Shown piece after piece: positions 35,803 through 47,890 of a DNA stretch of 64,000 bases. The notes under the pieces were generated by a model. That model did no database searches, was not told the origin of the DNA, and saw only the letters and a list, made by a program, of their open reading frames with translations. The stretch comes from Amblyornis subalaris (taxonomy: Eukaryota; Chordata; Aves; Passeriformes; Ptilonorhynchidae). The DNA is taken from the NCBI GenBank assembly GCA_018881555.1, contig JACAXG010000055.1, positions 2,046,001 to 2,110,000 on the forward strand, given 5' to 3'. Both the position numbers and the translations under genes were made by a program. Each line of letters begins with the position of its first letter. Position 1 is the first letter of the stretch.

Positions 35803-37700
35803 CTAAATGAAGCCAGATATGGAAAAGAAGATCCTGCCTCTTAAAAAAAATAAAGAAAATCCCCCTTCTCAGTTTTCTCCAGTTTTAAGGATAAATGTTT
35901 CAGGTTTACAGATCCTGAAGANGAAATGGAGGCCTAACAGACAATTAAAGGCAATTTAGTGAAAATGGGCCTGGGGATGACACCCTGTAAAATGATTTAT
36001 AGCATATTTNCCATGGTTGTACTAATGAAAAAGCTGTTGTCAGACTGTTCTCAAGAGGATAGTGTCAGTGCTACTCCAAGATCTGCTCATAGAAACTCCT
36101 GAGTTAGAAAATGAGAACCAAATGGACTCACAGCTGGGAAAAACCAACAATAATTAATTTAACTAGCAACCATTTGTACAGACTTTGTGTAAGTTTAAAA
36201 ATTTCCCTTGAGAGAAGCAAGGTCAGTGAAGGATAGAGTTCATGTTTTCCAGTGATAATGAAAAATACTTAGACATAGTGAGGAAGGCTTTGATTTCTTT
36301 ATTTGATGCATGGAAAGTTCAACATTACTATGGCTGAGCACTACAAANCCTAGTCAATATACAAGATGGAGAATTTAGCTTAGCGTTTATTATTTTGATT
36401 CTGATTTAGAGTCATGGGAGGAAAATAGAGGAACCTCTGCTATCTTCAATAATCTACCCTCCTCCCCATGATAAACTGGTCTTAAAAGTACAGAGGGAAA
36501 ACAATGTCTTAAATGGCTTTCATCCCAACTCTTTGATGAGGAAGATGCAAACAGTTTGAGCCCTAACATGTTGTTTCATTTTAATGAGCAGCGAGTACCT
36601 TCCTTGTCCTTATTAAAGTGGTTAATGGTGCTTCTACTGCCTCATTATCAGCGCTAGGACACATTCAGTGTTGTTCCTACTGCTAAGCCAACTCCTTTTA
36701 GTTTGACAGATGATCAGAAAGTCAAATCAGATTGCTCAGAGATACTTGTTAATAAAATTCCAACAGTGTTTCTCGGAGTGTCCATGGGGATGCTAAAATT
36801 ATTTTTATTTTCTTCAGGTTTTCCATAATTACTGTGATTGTACTTTCTCAAAAGAAATGCCAATTAAAAGTATACTGGGTTTAAAGATTGATCAGACTAG
36901 CATGAAACTGTGATTTGGTTTTAATCAAAACACACAGATTAAATCGAGCTTCCCTTGTATTAATTCCAAATGTTACACTTAAGTGCTCCAGAATCTTATT
37001 TTTATGAAGAATGTTAACATTTTTGTAAAAAAGCTTATTTTTAAGCAATCCTAACAGAATTTTTTTTCTTTTTTTTTCCCTTCTTTAGCTTTTCTTGCCT
37101 TTATTTTCTTTGAGGCGTGTGATGTTTTCTTGCTTTTGTTTCTAAATATGCAGCACAGTTGAGGCCTAATTGCAATATGTCATAANGCTGATCACAGTGC
37201 AAATGACTAAATGGATACAATACCAGACAAAATAACTACAAATGGCTGATGTCATTCCACCCACATTCTGCTGCCTTTCCTTTCTGGACTACAATCTAAT
37301 GGCTATGTACACAGATCTGAACACCACTTCCAAAATATTCAGAGTCTGTACTTAAGAGATCATTTAATTACCTGCATACCCATATGACCCTGACTGGATT
37401 TTAAGTGAAGATTATGAAAAATTCCTGATTTTTTTCTATTGGATATTCTTTAAATATTTAATGAGAAAAGAATGCTACATTCAATGTTCCCATCAAACAT
37501 AAGTCTGTGCAATGGGGTGAAAAACTTACTGCTAATTGCAATGAGATTAGCGACTGTATTTTTTGTCCATAATGTGAAGATAGACAAAATTTCTCTGAAC
37601 AGGAGCCAGAAAGATGCATTTGCAGCAGTCACTTGATCCTTAGCAGGATGAATAGATAAGGAAAACAAAAGTAGATCGGAAAAAAATACATGTTTCTCAC

Positions 37701-37937
37701 CAGAGAGTCCAGTCGTGTCCGCAGTAGGGCTGAACATTTCCCAGGTAGAATCCCAGAGACTGCGTGACTTCAACCAGGTTGGTGAAGTCCAGACTGATGC
37801 TGTTGAAAAGCACAGAGGTCATGATGATTTCATCAATTGCCCACACATCTTCACCTTGAGAAGAGTGATATGGTTGCCACCATCTGAACTGAATGCCAAT
37901 CTGTCTTGCATCTTCAGGCAGCTCCACTGAAATTATT
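37701..37937 (-). CDS. RELN: RELN window exon 10: end of repeat 1 and start of repeat 2A
   Basis: The 237-bp exon has acceptor TTCCAG and donor GTGAGA. It reads [20 protein letters not shown], then [19 protein letters not shown], closing subrepeat 1B. It then opens repeat 2A with [20 protein letters not shown] and ends YCGHDWTL with a split Cys codon, about human 824-901. Arg and Ile in DARQIG replace the Lys and Phe remembered in human DAKQFG. This exon lies in a large-intron region, with 4.2 kb before and 5.7 kb after it on the coordinate axis. Confidence 0.96.
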
Positions 37938-40900
37938 CTGGAAAACAAAACAAAATTATTATTGCCAGTTTTTGCTGTTTGTAACAATTCCATAGAGATG
38001 TATTTTATGGCAATTTTTTCTTACTGACCCTAAAAATCATGGAGTAAATTCAGCATCTGCTGGTATAGCTGCTACCGGTGACAGGGACAGGGGAATTGTT
38101 AGTTCTTTTGGTAATCAATGTGTTTACTGAAAAAAAGCCGTGTGTAAAAGTCACCAAAAGGAGTTTCTACCAATTCTGTAAATTTTGCTTCTACTGGGGA
38201 GATCTCTGTAAATTTAAAGGTGCAAATTAGTAAAGGAATGATCAGCTGACAAGGACTTAAGAATTCCAGCTCCACTTTCTTCAGACTCAGTGGATTTTAC
38301 CCTGATCTGAAGACATGCATCTTCTAAACATCTGCGCTAGTTGCTGCACAACATTGACATCATTCTCGTGGTGCTCTTGTCCTAGAAGAACACACCCCTG
38401 TACATAGCCAGGTTCAAATGGAAAAGGCTCATCTGGTTGGACANTGTGATTATGTATAGTCTTTTATGGCAAATGCTTCTTTTTTGCAGCTTCATAGAGA
38501 TGCAACTGGAAGTGAGTCCCAGGTGCTTCTGGTATGCAAGGTCACCTGATTTGTCATGGCAGCTATGTCAACAAACCTAGAATTGACAAACTGCAAAGAA
38601 AATTAAAAATATTATCTGATTTCCAGGAGCAATTATCATACACTGCAGCAGGGAGTATGCATTAATTGCCACAGCAATGAAACCTTCTTGAAAGCTCCGT
38701 AAATCACTAAGACCATGGTACCCCACACAACCACGTCAGCTGTGAGACAGACTGGCAACTGGGACATTCGTCTCCANTGGGGTACAATTACTTGCTGGCA
38801 AAAGGGTTTTCAGCAAGCTCATCATGTAGCTGATATTTTTCNTTCTCTCTTAGAAGAAATGTGAATAAAATGATAAATCGGGTAAACTGGAAGCATCTTT
38901 TTATACTCTAGCACCACATTATTTTCAGAGTGCATATGAAAGAATCTTGTGCCTGCGGCACTCTCAGTGCAAAACCGCACTCTTAAAAATGACTTGCTAT
39001 ACTGCCCCTGTAAAGAGTAAATTTATAATACTGTTGTTCAATGTCGCATAGACTTTAAAGAAGAGTATGTTACTCCNTTAACTAGAAAAAAATTAAATGG
39101 CTTGGCTAAACAGGTGGGAAGTACTCAAACAGTCCTGCCTGGCATTTCTAGGAGCTGCTTTCTGCGATCTATAGGCTGGAGAGAAGAGTGTTGAGGGACA
39201 GCCAGAGCTGTGGCAGTTCTCTGTGGCATGGGACTAGCACGGTGCACTCTTTATGTGTGGTGGATACGTTTCCTTTACACTCAAATAAACATGCTTGAAT
39301 GACTTCACACCCTTCTAAGAGATAGACCAAGCCCCATTGCTCTCTGGCATGTGACTAAACTACAAGCACTTCTTTTTTACCAAGGATTCACTAGTAAGAA
39401 GCAACTCTATAACTTCTTTGGGGTTATTTTTTAAAGGCACAAATGACAAGAAATTGCTACTGATGCTAAAAGGAAACAATGATTTTGTCTGCCATGGTTA
39501 GGAGGGTGAACATGAGGAAAGCTGGTACCCTGGCTAGGAGGAGCACTGAATCCAGCAGACACTGTGAAACACTTGGCACTTGTGTGAGCTAATGCTCTGC
39601 TATAATCCTGGGCATATTTCTCTGCTGGTGGCTGCCTCCGATGCCTGTATCTTCCCCTTCACTAATAGCTCTCCTAAGCTCGCCCACATGGACACTAATT
39701 CTCACTGGCAGTAATATACAGAAAATCCTAAATCATGACATACACCACTGATACATGTATCAGACATTAAAATATTTAACACATGTTAAAATAAATTTCT
39801 TATCCCAAGGGATCAAGCCAACACAATTTAAAAATGTAGGTGTAAACCACCATGTATGGCACATATGTTAGTATGCAGAACCTGACTACATCTCCAGTTG
39901 TAACAACTTCTCCTATCTGGCTTTGATTTGTTGGAGATAGATGGAGAGGGAGGAGGATTCCTGCTAATGACTTTTCTGCTGCAGAGAAGAAAGGTGTTCC
40001 TACTTACATTACCAGTCACCATTAGATTTCTTAAAAACCAGCTGGGAGACCTTTGCTCTGATCTCATTCTTTCAAGCCATGCGCATACCTAATATTGAAA
40101 AGCCACTGCTGTTCTGCTNAGAAGAAAAATGCAGCTGTCAAATGTTAGCAGATTAAATGCACCTTTTCAGCAGAACATTACATGTGTAATTATTTTTCGT
40201 GTGACTGAAGATTAATTAAATTCCTGGATATAGACTGATTGCCAAACTTTGCAGCAGTCCATCTATGTTACTAAAAATTCTGATATTTTCAGACAACATA
40301 ATATGAAAAGGTGAAACCTTCTTCATAATTATTGCCACCCTTATCTTCAGATTTGTATGTCTGTCATTTTTCTACCTACCCAGACTGGACTATATATACA
40401 CATATATATATACATACACACACACACACACACACACACATCCCATGGCAAAATCTCTCTAACCTGTGTGTGTTGTACTTAGCTCTTTACCTTGTCAGAA
40501 CAACAGAAATTGTGTTTCATACTTAAACCTCAAAAAGCAAAAAAAGTCTCCGGCATCTCTATGTAATTTATTACATTTATAAATTAAACCTCATTAAAAT
40601 CAGTCACTGGAATGTGTGTTTTCTTCTTTGTTATAAAAATTTCATAGTGCTATATATTAAAAACCTTTAGGGAGATATAGTTCCTACAGATATAATCTTG
40701 AATCTAAGAATTAGGAACGNGGCCATATAAAATATATATGTGACTATAATAAAGGAAGGCAAAGGAATCTTTGAAGAAGACTTACAAGTGTTCCAGTTTG
40801 TTTCCTTTGGAAACATTTAAAACTTCAGAAATTAAAGTCTACAATATACCAAGTCTACCAAATACAGTCACTCCTCTCAGACTTTTGAAGATTTCTTATA

Positions 40901-42118
40901 GCTCCCAGGAAATAATGTTAATGTTACAACAAGTTTTTTTTCCATTAGAATATTCTTAATCATACTTTGTATGTTGCAATTTTGTACTGAGTTGTTGACA
41001 AGATGTGGAAATCTGAGCTCAATAAATATAAATAATGAAAGTTATATGTATTTAAAGTGACTTGCAGGAGTTAAAGTGGGTTGCAGGCTATTTACAGTCC
41101 CAAACCTGGGGCTGACTAAGNTGTTTTCCTTGAACTCGGTAGAGAAGAAGACACAGGGCAATATCCATCTCAAAGCCACCCTTGGGCAGGAAATAGACCT
41201 GCTGGAATNAGTCCAGTGATGCCACTGTCANTTCTGCCTCTCCTGTGCCCCCTTGCAGAACATCTCCTTTAATTGGTATTTGTCGGCTCTGCTGCAGCAC
41301 CCCATGAAGGTGGATGCTGCCAGATTTGAGTGGGTTTGCACATCTCCAGACTAGATTGTTCTGGGCTTTTGGTACAGGTGTGCTCATGGAGACTCCTGAT
41401 TTTGCATTGCTCTACTAGATTTGGTGGATGGTCTCTCTGATGTAACAGTAAGGAATACCTTCTCTAAATACAAGAGATACATTCATCTCTAATCTGATGC
41501 TAAACATAGGTGCTGCTAGATGAGATGAGCTCTTTGTTCAACTTTTTGATTTGTGCAAGTCCCCAGCACAGTCATCAGCAGGTTCTTCCAGGGCACCAAA
41601 CCCAACCCAGGGCAGAGGCACAGCCATGAAGTCATGCAATCGCATTCAGAGTGGGAGCAGGCGCAATTTCCCTGCTGACCTCCTCATGATCAGATTTTAT
41701 CTCAGCTGTCCTCTGCTGTCTGCAAACTCCTAATCCCAGAGTATGGTGTAGTGAGGATATCTATGGCTTCAAAGCTACAAATAATTTATGTTAATTTTTC
41801 TTTACAAGTGGCTGCTTCCATGGGAAGAGACATGCCCCTATTTCCCACAAGTACACTCCTATCCCCTCATCCTGCACTGCCTCGGCTTGTTCTGTTGTTA
41901 TCACCTGAGACTCGAATGCCATTAAACCCACACATTCATTTTTACAGAATGACAAAATGGGAAGTGCCTAGAACAGCTGCAAAATTTTAAAGAAAAGTGG
42001 TAACTTTCAGTGTGCAATAGAAACTCTTCACTCCCTCTTGCACCACATATCCGGTCCCCACATTGCAGCAACTAGCACTGCATGTAAATAACGCTCTTTG
42101 TCATATTTGTGCGTATAC
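37938..42118 (-). other. RELN: RELN intron between window exons 9 and 10
   Basis: The 4181-bp intron includes a (TA)n/(CA)n microsatellite at 40391-40440. No gene or mobile element is recognised; N bases are fairly frequent. Confidence 0.9.
40391..40440. repeat. (TA)n(CA)n microsatellite
   Basis: Alternating TA with occasional CA passes into an uninterrupted run of CA dinucleotides ending at 40440. Confidence 0.95.
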
Positions 42119-42280
42119 CTTGGCTCGTGGTAGTTGAGATAAGAGTAGTGTTCCAGCAGTTTCCAGGTAATCCCGTTGTCGTAGGAGTAGTGCAGCAGCA
42201 CTCCTTCCCCAGGCTGGTCGGGTGCTTTGCAGGTGCTCAGCACCGACTTGCTGCCCAGGCGTAGTGTGAACTGCAGGAAC
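42119..42280 (-). CDS. RELN: RELN window exon 9: BNR/Asp-box 2 of repeat 1B
   Basis: The 162-bp exon has acceptor GATGCAG and donor GTATAC. It encodes [17 protein letters not shown], then [20 protein letters not shown] with the BNR motif, and ends YLNYHEP plus a split Arg codon, about human 770-822. The tract before the acceptor is poor in pyrimidines and an (AAC)n repeat (sense strand) lies about 50 bp upstream of the exon. The length is divisible by three and it starts and ends in the same phase, so skipping would keep the frame while removing the BNR motif. Confidence 0.96.
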
Positions 42281-42892
42281 CTGCATCAGAATTACATGAA
42301 TATTTGTAGAGTGTAATTTTCATAGGGTTTGTTGTTGTTGTTGTTGTTTTTTGTTTTGTTTTGGTTTTGTCTTTTCCTAACCAGGTTGTTTTCAGATNTT
42401 CGTAATCTAGGCAAATTTTGATNAATATCAGTTATGGGGTTTTGTACATGTGATTTGTTTTTATTATCAAGTAATGCATTGTGGCACATATAGTTAAAAA
42501 AATGCCAATCATTACGGCATTTAATTATTTATTAGGCACTGAAGGGGAGGGAGAGATAGTGAATGGATCTAATCAGTTGCCACAAGCTGTCAAATAAACA
42601 CAACCTTATAAATAATTAATTAGCACTTGGCTTTGACACTCAGGTTTGATATTAACATTTCATATTTTCTATCCAAGCTGTACAGTAAGTTCCCTCCAGT
42701 CTGTTTTGGGCTCTGTTGTTTACAAAGCAGGAGGAAAAAAGGGAAGGCTATGAAATGACCATTAAAGATAGGAATAGGAGTTTTTTAAAAGCTTTTTTCC
42801 TGCTAAAACAACCGGCTTAATAATACACAAGGTTGTAGCCGCAAGGGGTTCCCCAATTTCTTTGCCTNCCATGACTCCTCTTTCCCTCTCAC
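42281..42892 (-). other. RELN: RELN intron between window exons 8 and 9
   Basis: The 612-bp intron has a (GTT)n stretch followed by T-rich sequence at 42328-42370. At 42500-42690 lies a block dense in TAAT/ATTA cores that could be a conserved noncoding element. Confidence 0.9.
42328..42370. repeat. (GTT)n followed by T-rich tract
   Basis: About seven GTT units pass into TTTTTTG/TTTTG units. On the RELN sense strand this is an (AAC)n and A-rich stretch that begins about 48 bases before the acceptor of window exon 9. Confidence 0.9.
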
Positions 42893-43126
42893 CTGGACTG
42901 GGAGCTGTCCAGGAAGGAGGTGATAAGCTGCCGTCTCCCATCCTTGTTGAAGACCAAGGCCTTGCCGCTGGCCAGGACCCCGCAGCCAAAGCTNACCTCA
43001 GCCCCCCGGATGGAGTAAAAGCTGTGGTAGGAGGAGAGGCGGGAGCTGGCGAAGCTCTCCGAGATGAACATGGGAAAGGTCTGCGACGCCATCTCACACG
43101 CTGGCCCCGAAAAGCCGGGGTCGCAC
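42893..43126 (-). CDS. RELN: RELN window exon 8: EGF 1 end and start of subrepeat 1B
   Basis: The 234-bp exon has acceptor CTGCAG and donor GTGAGA. It completes EGF 1 with [11 protein letters not shown]. It then opens subrepeat 1B with [20 protein letters not shown] and continues through [19 protein letters not shown] to FLDSSQS and a split Arg codon, about human 692-768. The N at 42994 is the third base of a Val codon (GTN). Third codon positions are strongly G/C-rich here compared with neighbouring exons 6 and 7. An in-phase Met in the MASQTF segment is internal and not a start. Confidence 0.96.
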
Positions 43127-44060
43127 CTGCAGGTGAGGGAGGGTGGAAAGCACAGTTAATGACCCATCTTTTGCCGTGGCTGGTTGTCAAACCAGCACAG
43201 TGGCTGCAGCTGTTCATGAACTGAAGATGCTACAAGGTTCCTCTCAAATCTAAGACCCAAGAACCTCTTTGAACTTTACTTAGGTAAAGTGCATAGCCAA
43301 TGATTTCTTTTAGCTAGTATTTACTTCTCCAATTAAAAAAAAAATATATGAACACCCCACAAATCTACACATAATATAGAAATATTTTTATTAATGTTTG
43401 GAACAAAAAAACTGACATAACTTACAGTTTTTCATATGTAAAATGACAATTTGCTTTTATCTGTAGCATACTACATGTGATTACTAGAAATTAAGTAACA
43501 AAAGAGAACCCCCTGTGGGTCATGCTCTTGTTAATACCTAAAAGTAGTTACACCAATATTTAGAATGTACTTACTGGTTTTGAGCAAGTACCTTTTTACT
43601 TTTCAGAGTGGAACCCTTTAAACAAGCCAGGCTATCAGAAAAAAGCGGAGTGATGGTCTTCTGTCCTTGAGGTATGTTAGGTTATGGGATATTAGAACTA
43701 TTAAAATTGTGATTCTTTCCCAGCATTTTATATAAAAGTGATAAAGTCACAAATCACCTCTAAAACCAGCATAAAGTATGCATCACTGACATTTCAGTGT
43801 GCTCTGTAGCACACTTTAAGGTGAACTGGAAGTTAGACACTAAACCAAAAGAAAATCATAAAAAAATATTAAACATGCTGCTGTTTAGAAAGATTGATCT
43901 TTAGCTCTCCAGTGAGCTTTATGAATTCCGAGGGCTAAGCTGGTTTTATATTTAGTCATCTAAAAGAGCAAGGACAGAAATGAAAATCACTTCAACTTTC
44001 ATACCACCAAGTGAACTATGTGACAGAAATTGAACACAAGTACTGAATTATAACACTTAC
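43127..44060 (-). other. RELN: RELN intron between window exons 7 and 8
   Basis: I see no feature in this 934-bp AT-rich intron. It splits the EGF-like domain 1 coding sequence. Confidence 0.9.
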
Positions 44061-44127
44061 TTGCAGCCATTTCTAGTACACTGTCCTCGCCCTGAGCAGA
44101 ATTTGAGGCAAGATGGACCAATATAAA
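44061..44127 (-). CDS. RELN: RELN window exon 7: EGF-like domain 1, first half
   Basis: The 67-bp exon, the smallest in the window, has acceptor CTGCAG and donor GTAAGT. It encodes YIGPSCLKFCSGRGQC followed by TRNGC and half of a Lys codon, about human 670-690. This gives four of the six Cys of EGF-like domain 1; the other two are in window exon 8. The Asn in TRNGC differs from the His I remember in human. The same split of an EGF domain across two exons recurs in repeat 2 (window exons 13 and 14). Confidence 0.96.
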
Positions 44128-46300
44128 CTGCAGAGAAGAGAAATCAGTTAAATGGAGGGTTATGTGATAAACACAATATGATGAATACAAGAAAGTATAC
44201 TGACCTGATAATATAATTATTGTATTTATCTTAATCCCACTACCTGGAAAAAGGTCTCTGAAAGGATATAATGCATTTGACTGTGTCAAGGACAGTCAGG
44301 GATAGCTTATTATTTAACGTGTCATATCTGTCTAACGTGCTGTTTTAATTACTAAGTCTGTGAGTGAGATCAGATGATTTGGTAGGCATTGACCATTTTC
44401 ATAATTTGTCATGACCTTCCCTTCGTCTTAGTATGGAGATATAATCCAATCTATATATTGGTACATTCCAGTAGCAGTCCTGTAGAATTTAAAAATGTGT
44501 CACTGCTTCTTTCATTCAAATCTACATACTTTACTTCACTGGACTTAGGGGAATAAGAACCTGCCCTGGTATGTCCTAAGTAACTATTAATTTTCATACT
44601 CTTTCGCTGATTCTTTTAATGGAATAAAACTCCATTTCCTATGTGCTCAAAAATACATCAGATTTATTTTACTCCTTTACTTCATCTTCCTTCAGTGACT
44701 CCTAATCGACAGTGTTGATATTCTGTGAAAAATATGAAGGATGGAAAGATGAGCAAATCTCTGTATAATCTCATGCACTACTATAAAGAAAAGCCATGGG
44801 CAAAATTATTTCAATACAATATGATAAGAGGCCTTAACCATGAATAGTGTCATATTTTCTGTTGAAGAATACCTATTACTTGGAGTTATCCACTTGCATT
44901 GTGACTTTTTGAAGGAAAAGCCACCAATTTGAAATAACCTATAACAAGCAGTACTTATTCCCTTTCCTAGTTTTATAATGTTGCCCATCACAGCAGCATG
45001 TCAGTCCTCCCTGGCAGACACACTCTAAATCCCTGTTAACTACTCCCTATAACTAAGTCCTCATCAGATTTCATGTGATTTCTAGATTTTCTCACTTCTC
45101 AGGGTGCAAAAATTCTGTTCTGTCTGTTTGATTTATTTGTGTCTTTTGAGGTCTTTTTGAGGGGGTGGTAAAAGTAGAAGGGTTAAAGATGTAATGATGT
45201 CATTCAAAATGAAAAAACTTTACGGAAATTGGCATTTTTCCAGTGTTTCTAAAAGATGGCCAGTTTCCAGGTTTCATTTAAAACTTAATTCACATAGGAA
45301 ACAGTTGTGAAGCTAAGAGTCAGAGTGCTGAATCTTTGAAAATCTTCCTCTCTTCAAGAATTTGAGTGGCTTGCCAATATTTATGAGTTTTTCCCTACAA
45401 TACAGTGTAAAGCTTCAGTGTCACTAGTATCTAACAAAGGAGGCATTCAAAACCTCCAAAAGATGGCAATCTTTAAGACTTTATTCCTGTATCATGGTTC
45501 TGCACCTCAAATTCAGAGCAGGCACTTTTTAGGCAGATGGTTGGCAAAACTTTTTTTGAGGTGGTACACACAGGAGCATGCAGCATCCTTTCATGGAGTT
45601 GTATTTTGTTGTTCTGTAAACAAAAGTAGTGCGGATACATGAACTGTCAATTGATATAAATATCTGGGTCAATATCAGCTCCTCCCAGTTCTTCACATCC
45701 ATTGAAAGTAAAGGTATATGAAAAATAATTTCTTAAAAGAAGAACAGGTCACTGAATCAGATGGTACTTTCCCTCCAAGATACTGCAAACAATGTAAAGT
45801 TTTGTCAGTGTTTTGGTATTAGCATTACTTGAAGATGGTCTTCTGTGCCCAGAAGCAAGAACGTGTCCCAGAAGCTGCACCTGTTGCTTAGGCTGGTGCA
45901 GTGCATGTCCTTAATAGCCTCTGTAGGATCTATTTATGTAATTAGGACTAGGAAGACAAAAGAAATTTTATATAAAATGTTTATATAATATATATAATAT
46001 ATATATAAATATATATATATATATTATATCATATATTTATATATGCTACCAATATTTTGTCCTGGAAAATATTCAATTAAAAGAAAAAAAAGAAGGATAA
46101 CCTACTAGGCTATTGTCTTTTCTAATGGTAGAATTTCCCACTAGCTTCAAAATGCACCTGCTACCAAATGCAGATAAGCCCAATAGGAATTTAACAAACT
46201 GTAAATCCATTGACTTATGATTGTGGAAAATATGTTTACTTAGAGCAGCATATAACATTTACTTTTCTGATGTGTCATGATCATGGATAAGAATACTAAC
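44128..46300 (-). other. RELN: RELN intron between window exons 6 and 7
   Basis: The 2173-bp intron holds an AT dinucleotide-rich microsatellite at about 45980-46046. The remainder is AT-rich with no recognised feature. Confidence 0.9.
45980..46046. repeat. AT-rich dinucleotide microsatellite
   Basis: Imperfect (TA)n blocks interrupted by single A or T bases; likely length-variable. Confidence 0.9.
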
Positions 46301-46410
46301 TATTATCGATTGCCCACATATTTCCAAGGATTGGTCCTGTTTGTCTCCATCGAATCCTGGTGTCACTTGTTAATGCAGCATTGGGAAGGGGAATAGTTAT
46401 TCGGTTCCAC
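46301..46410 (-). CDS. RELN: RELN window exon 6: end of repeat 1A before EGF 1
   Basis: The 110-bp exon has acceptor TTTCAG and donor GTTAGT. It reads [19 protein letters not shown], then [17 protein letters not shown], about human 633-668, the closing strands of subrepeat 1A. The last exonic base is A rather than the usual G. With the next exon it makes an Ile codon (ATT), where reelin usually has Val in IDNVYIG. The sequence at the donor is therefore AATA then GTTAGT, a somewhat weak site. Confidence 0.95.
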
Positions 46411-47530
46411 CTGAAATACATATAACACAGGCTCTAGCATTTTACACTGATAGTTATTAAGCAACTGCATGTTTTGCAGATATGTTTATGTATTCTGGAA
46501 GCTTTGTGAGAAGTTTTAATTTTAAAATCTGCTCAAATGAAGCATGAATTTACATTAGCTTTAGAAAATGCAAATTAAAAAGAACATGACCCATAATATT
46601 TTCATACAATATATGAACATTAGTTATTATCTTATAAAACCCAGCCATTTTTTCCCCTGTAGGAATACATGAAGTTGGCAAACACCATAACCTCCTTTGC
46701 TGAAGCAACTTCTCCATCACAATGAATATCTCCTGAACTGAACCTTTCAGTAGGACTGAACTATGTTTGATGGAAATCCTCAGGGGGTGAGAAGAGCGCT
46801 GCAGAGGATTTGGCCTGCTGCAGTCTGGGCCATCATTCTCTATCATCCACAAGGGCTACACTTCCTGCACACACCAGGAGTAATGGTTCCTATGAAAATT
46901 GTATGGGAATGGGGGGGGGGGTGGTGTCATCAGATCATAGCAATGCTTCAACTACATTTTCTTCTTGTAAATCTTATGGAAGGTGGGATACACAGGGATT
47001 TTGTGCTATGCAGCAAGATGCCACAGTTCATTTTTCAGTGAGAACAGTACAGAAGAGACTTAATACTGAGAATGGTTGATACAAGAATGTGACACTAACA
47101 ACCATCTCCATCTGCAGAAGTACAGAGTATGTGCTTCACTGTAACCCAGCACTGGGACTCCAAGTGAGGAAAGGCATCTGAGGATGTAAATACAGCCTTG
47201 AGTGGTGTTTTTTCTGACTAAGAAGAAAACTTTTGTGGCTTGACAATGTAAAACTTTTCTTCTCCTTACCAAAATGCTGTCTGCAGGTGTTTTTTTTCTT
47301 TTAATTTATCTTTAGCATCAAAAAAAAAAAATATTATACCGCAGAAGCAGCCCGATACATTTCAAGTTTCATTACTGGGCAGCCAGGGAGCCCAAAACAC
47401 TCTTTCCTTGCTGTCCCCAGCTAGTCAAAAATGAAAGATGACACAGAGTTGTGTTCTTTGCTGCTTTCTTCTGCCACCTATAATTCACTTCTCTAATCTT
47501 GCATCTGAGTTTTGCAGAGAACACTCTCAC
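46411..47530 (-). other. RELN: RELN intron between window exons 5 and 6
   Basis: The 1120-bp intron contains an 11-base G run at 46911-46921 and an A run near 47321. No coding or repeat family is recognised. Confidence 0.9.
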
Positions 47531-47659
47531 CCGCTGTAGTTCTCAGAGGCGTAGATGGTGCTGTGAGGGAGGTGGGGTCCAGCACATATCTCAGGCAAAC
47601 ATTCGGTGTGGAGCAGGGACCACGAGCGACCATGGTTGGTTGAAAACTCCAAGCTGACA
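47531..47659 (-). CDS. RELN: RELN window exon 5: BNR/Asp-box 1
   Basis: The 129-bp exon has donor GTGAGA and its acceptor is ATCCAG. It carries the Asp-box-like BNR motif [17 protein letters not shown], with the paired Cys of TECLPEIC, and ends in SENYSG, about human 590-631. Asn-Tyr-Ser forms an N-glycosylation sequon at the position of the human Asn629 site. The exon length is a multiple of three. A solo LTR insertion begins about 230 bp away, in the intron that precedes this exon in transcript order. Confidence 0.96.
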
Positions 47660-47890
47660 CTGGATACATTGAAGGAAAGAAAGGAGAAAGACACCATGAG
47701 GGTACCTGGCATAGATCTCAATGCAGAAGTACCAACACTGAGAAACCACCAAATCTGCCATTCCTAATAACTGATTAGGAAACAGGAAATAATTTTAAGC
47801 AGACTTTAAATACAAAAAATCCTGCAAATGCAAACACGAGACAAAGTTTCGTGAGTGTTTAAAACCCTAAAGGTTTATGGACTGAGGATT

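Larger units (their letters stand above)
31981..37700 (-). other. RELN: RELN intron between window exons 10 and 11
   Basis: The 5720-bp intron has a 25-bp-period duplication at 32600-32647, a 17-base T run at 35786-35802, a high density of N bases at 33.0-36.4 kb, and an ATTA-rich block at 36580-36980. No coding similarity is seen. Confidence 0.9.

Noticed and set aside
42762..43217. 151-codon minus-strand open frame
   Set aside because: It overlaps window exon 8 in another frame; the reelin frame is the real one.
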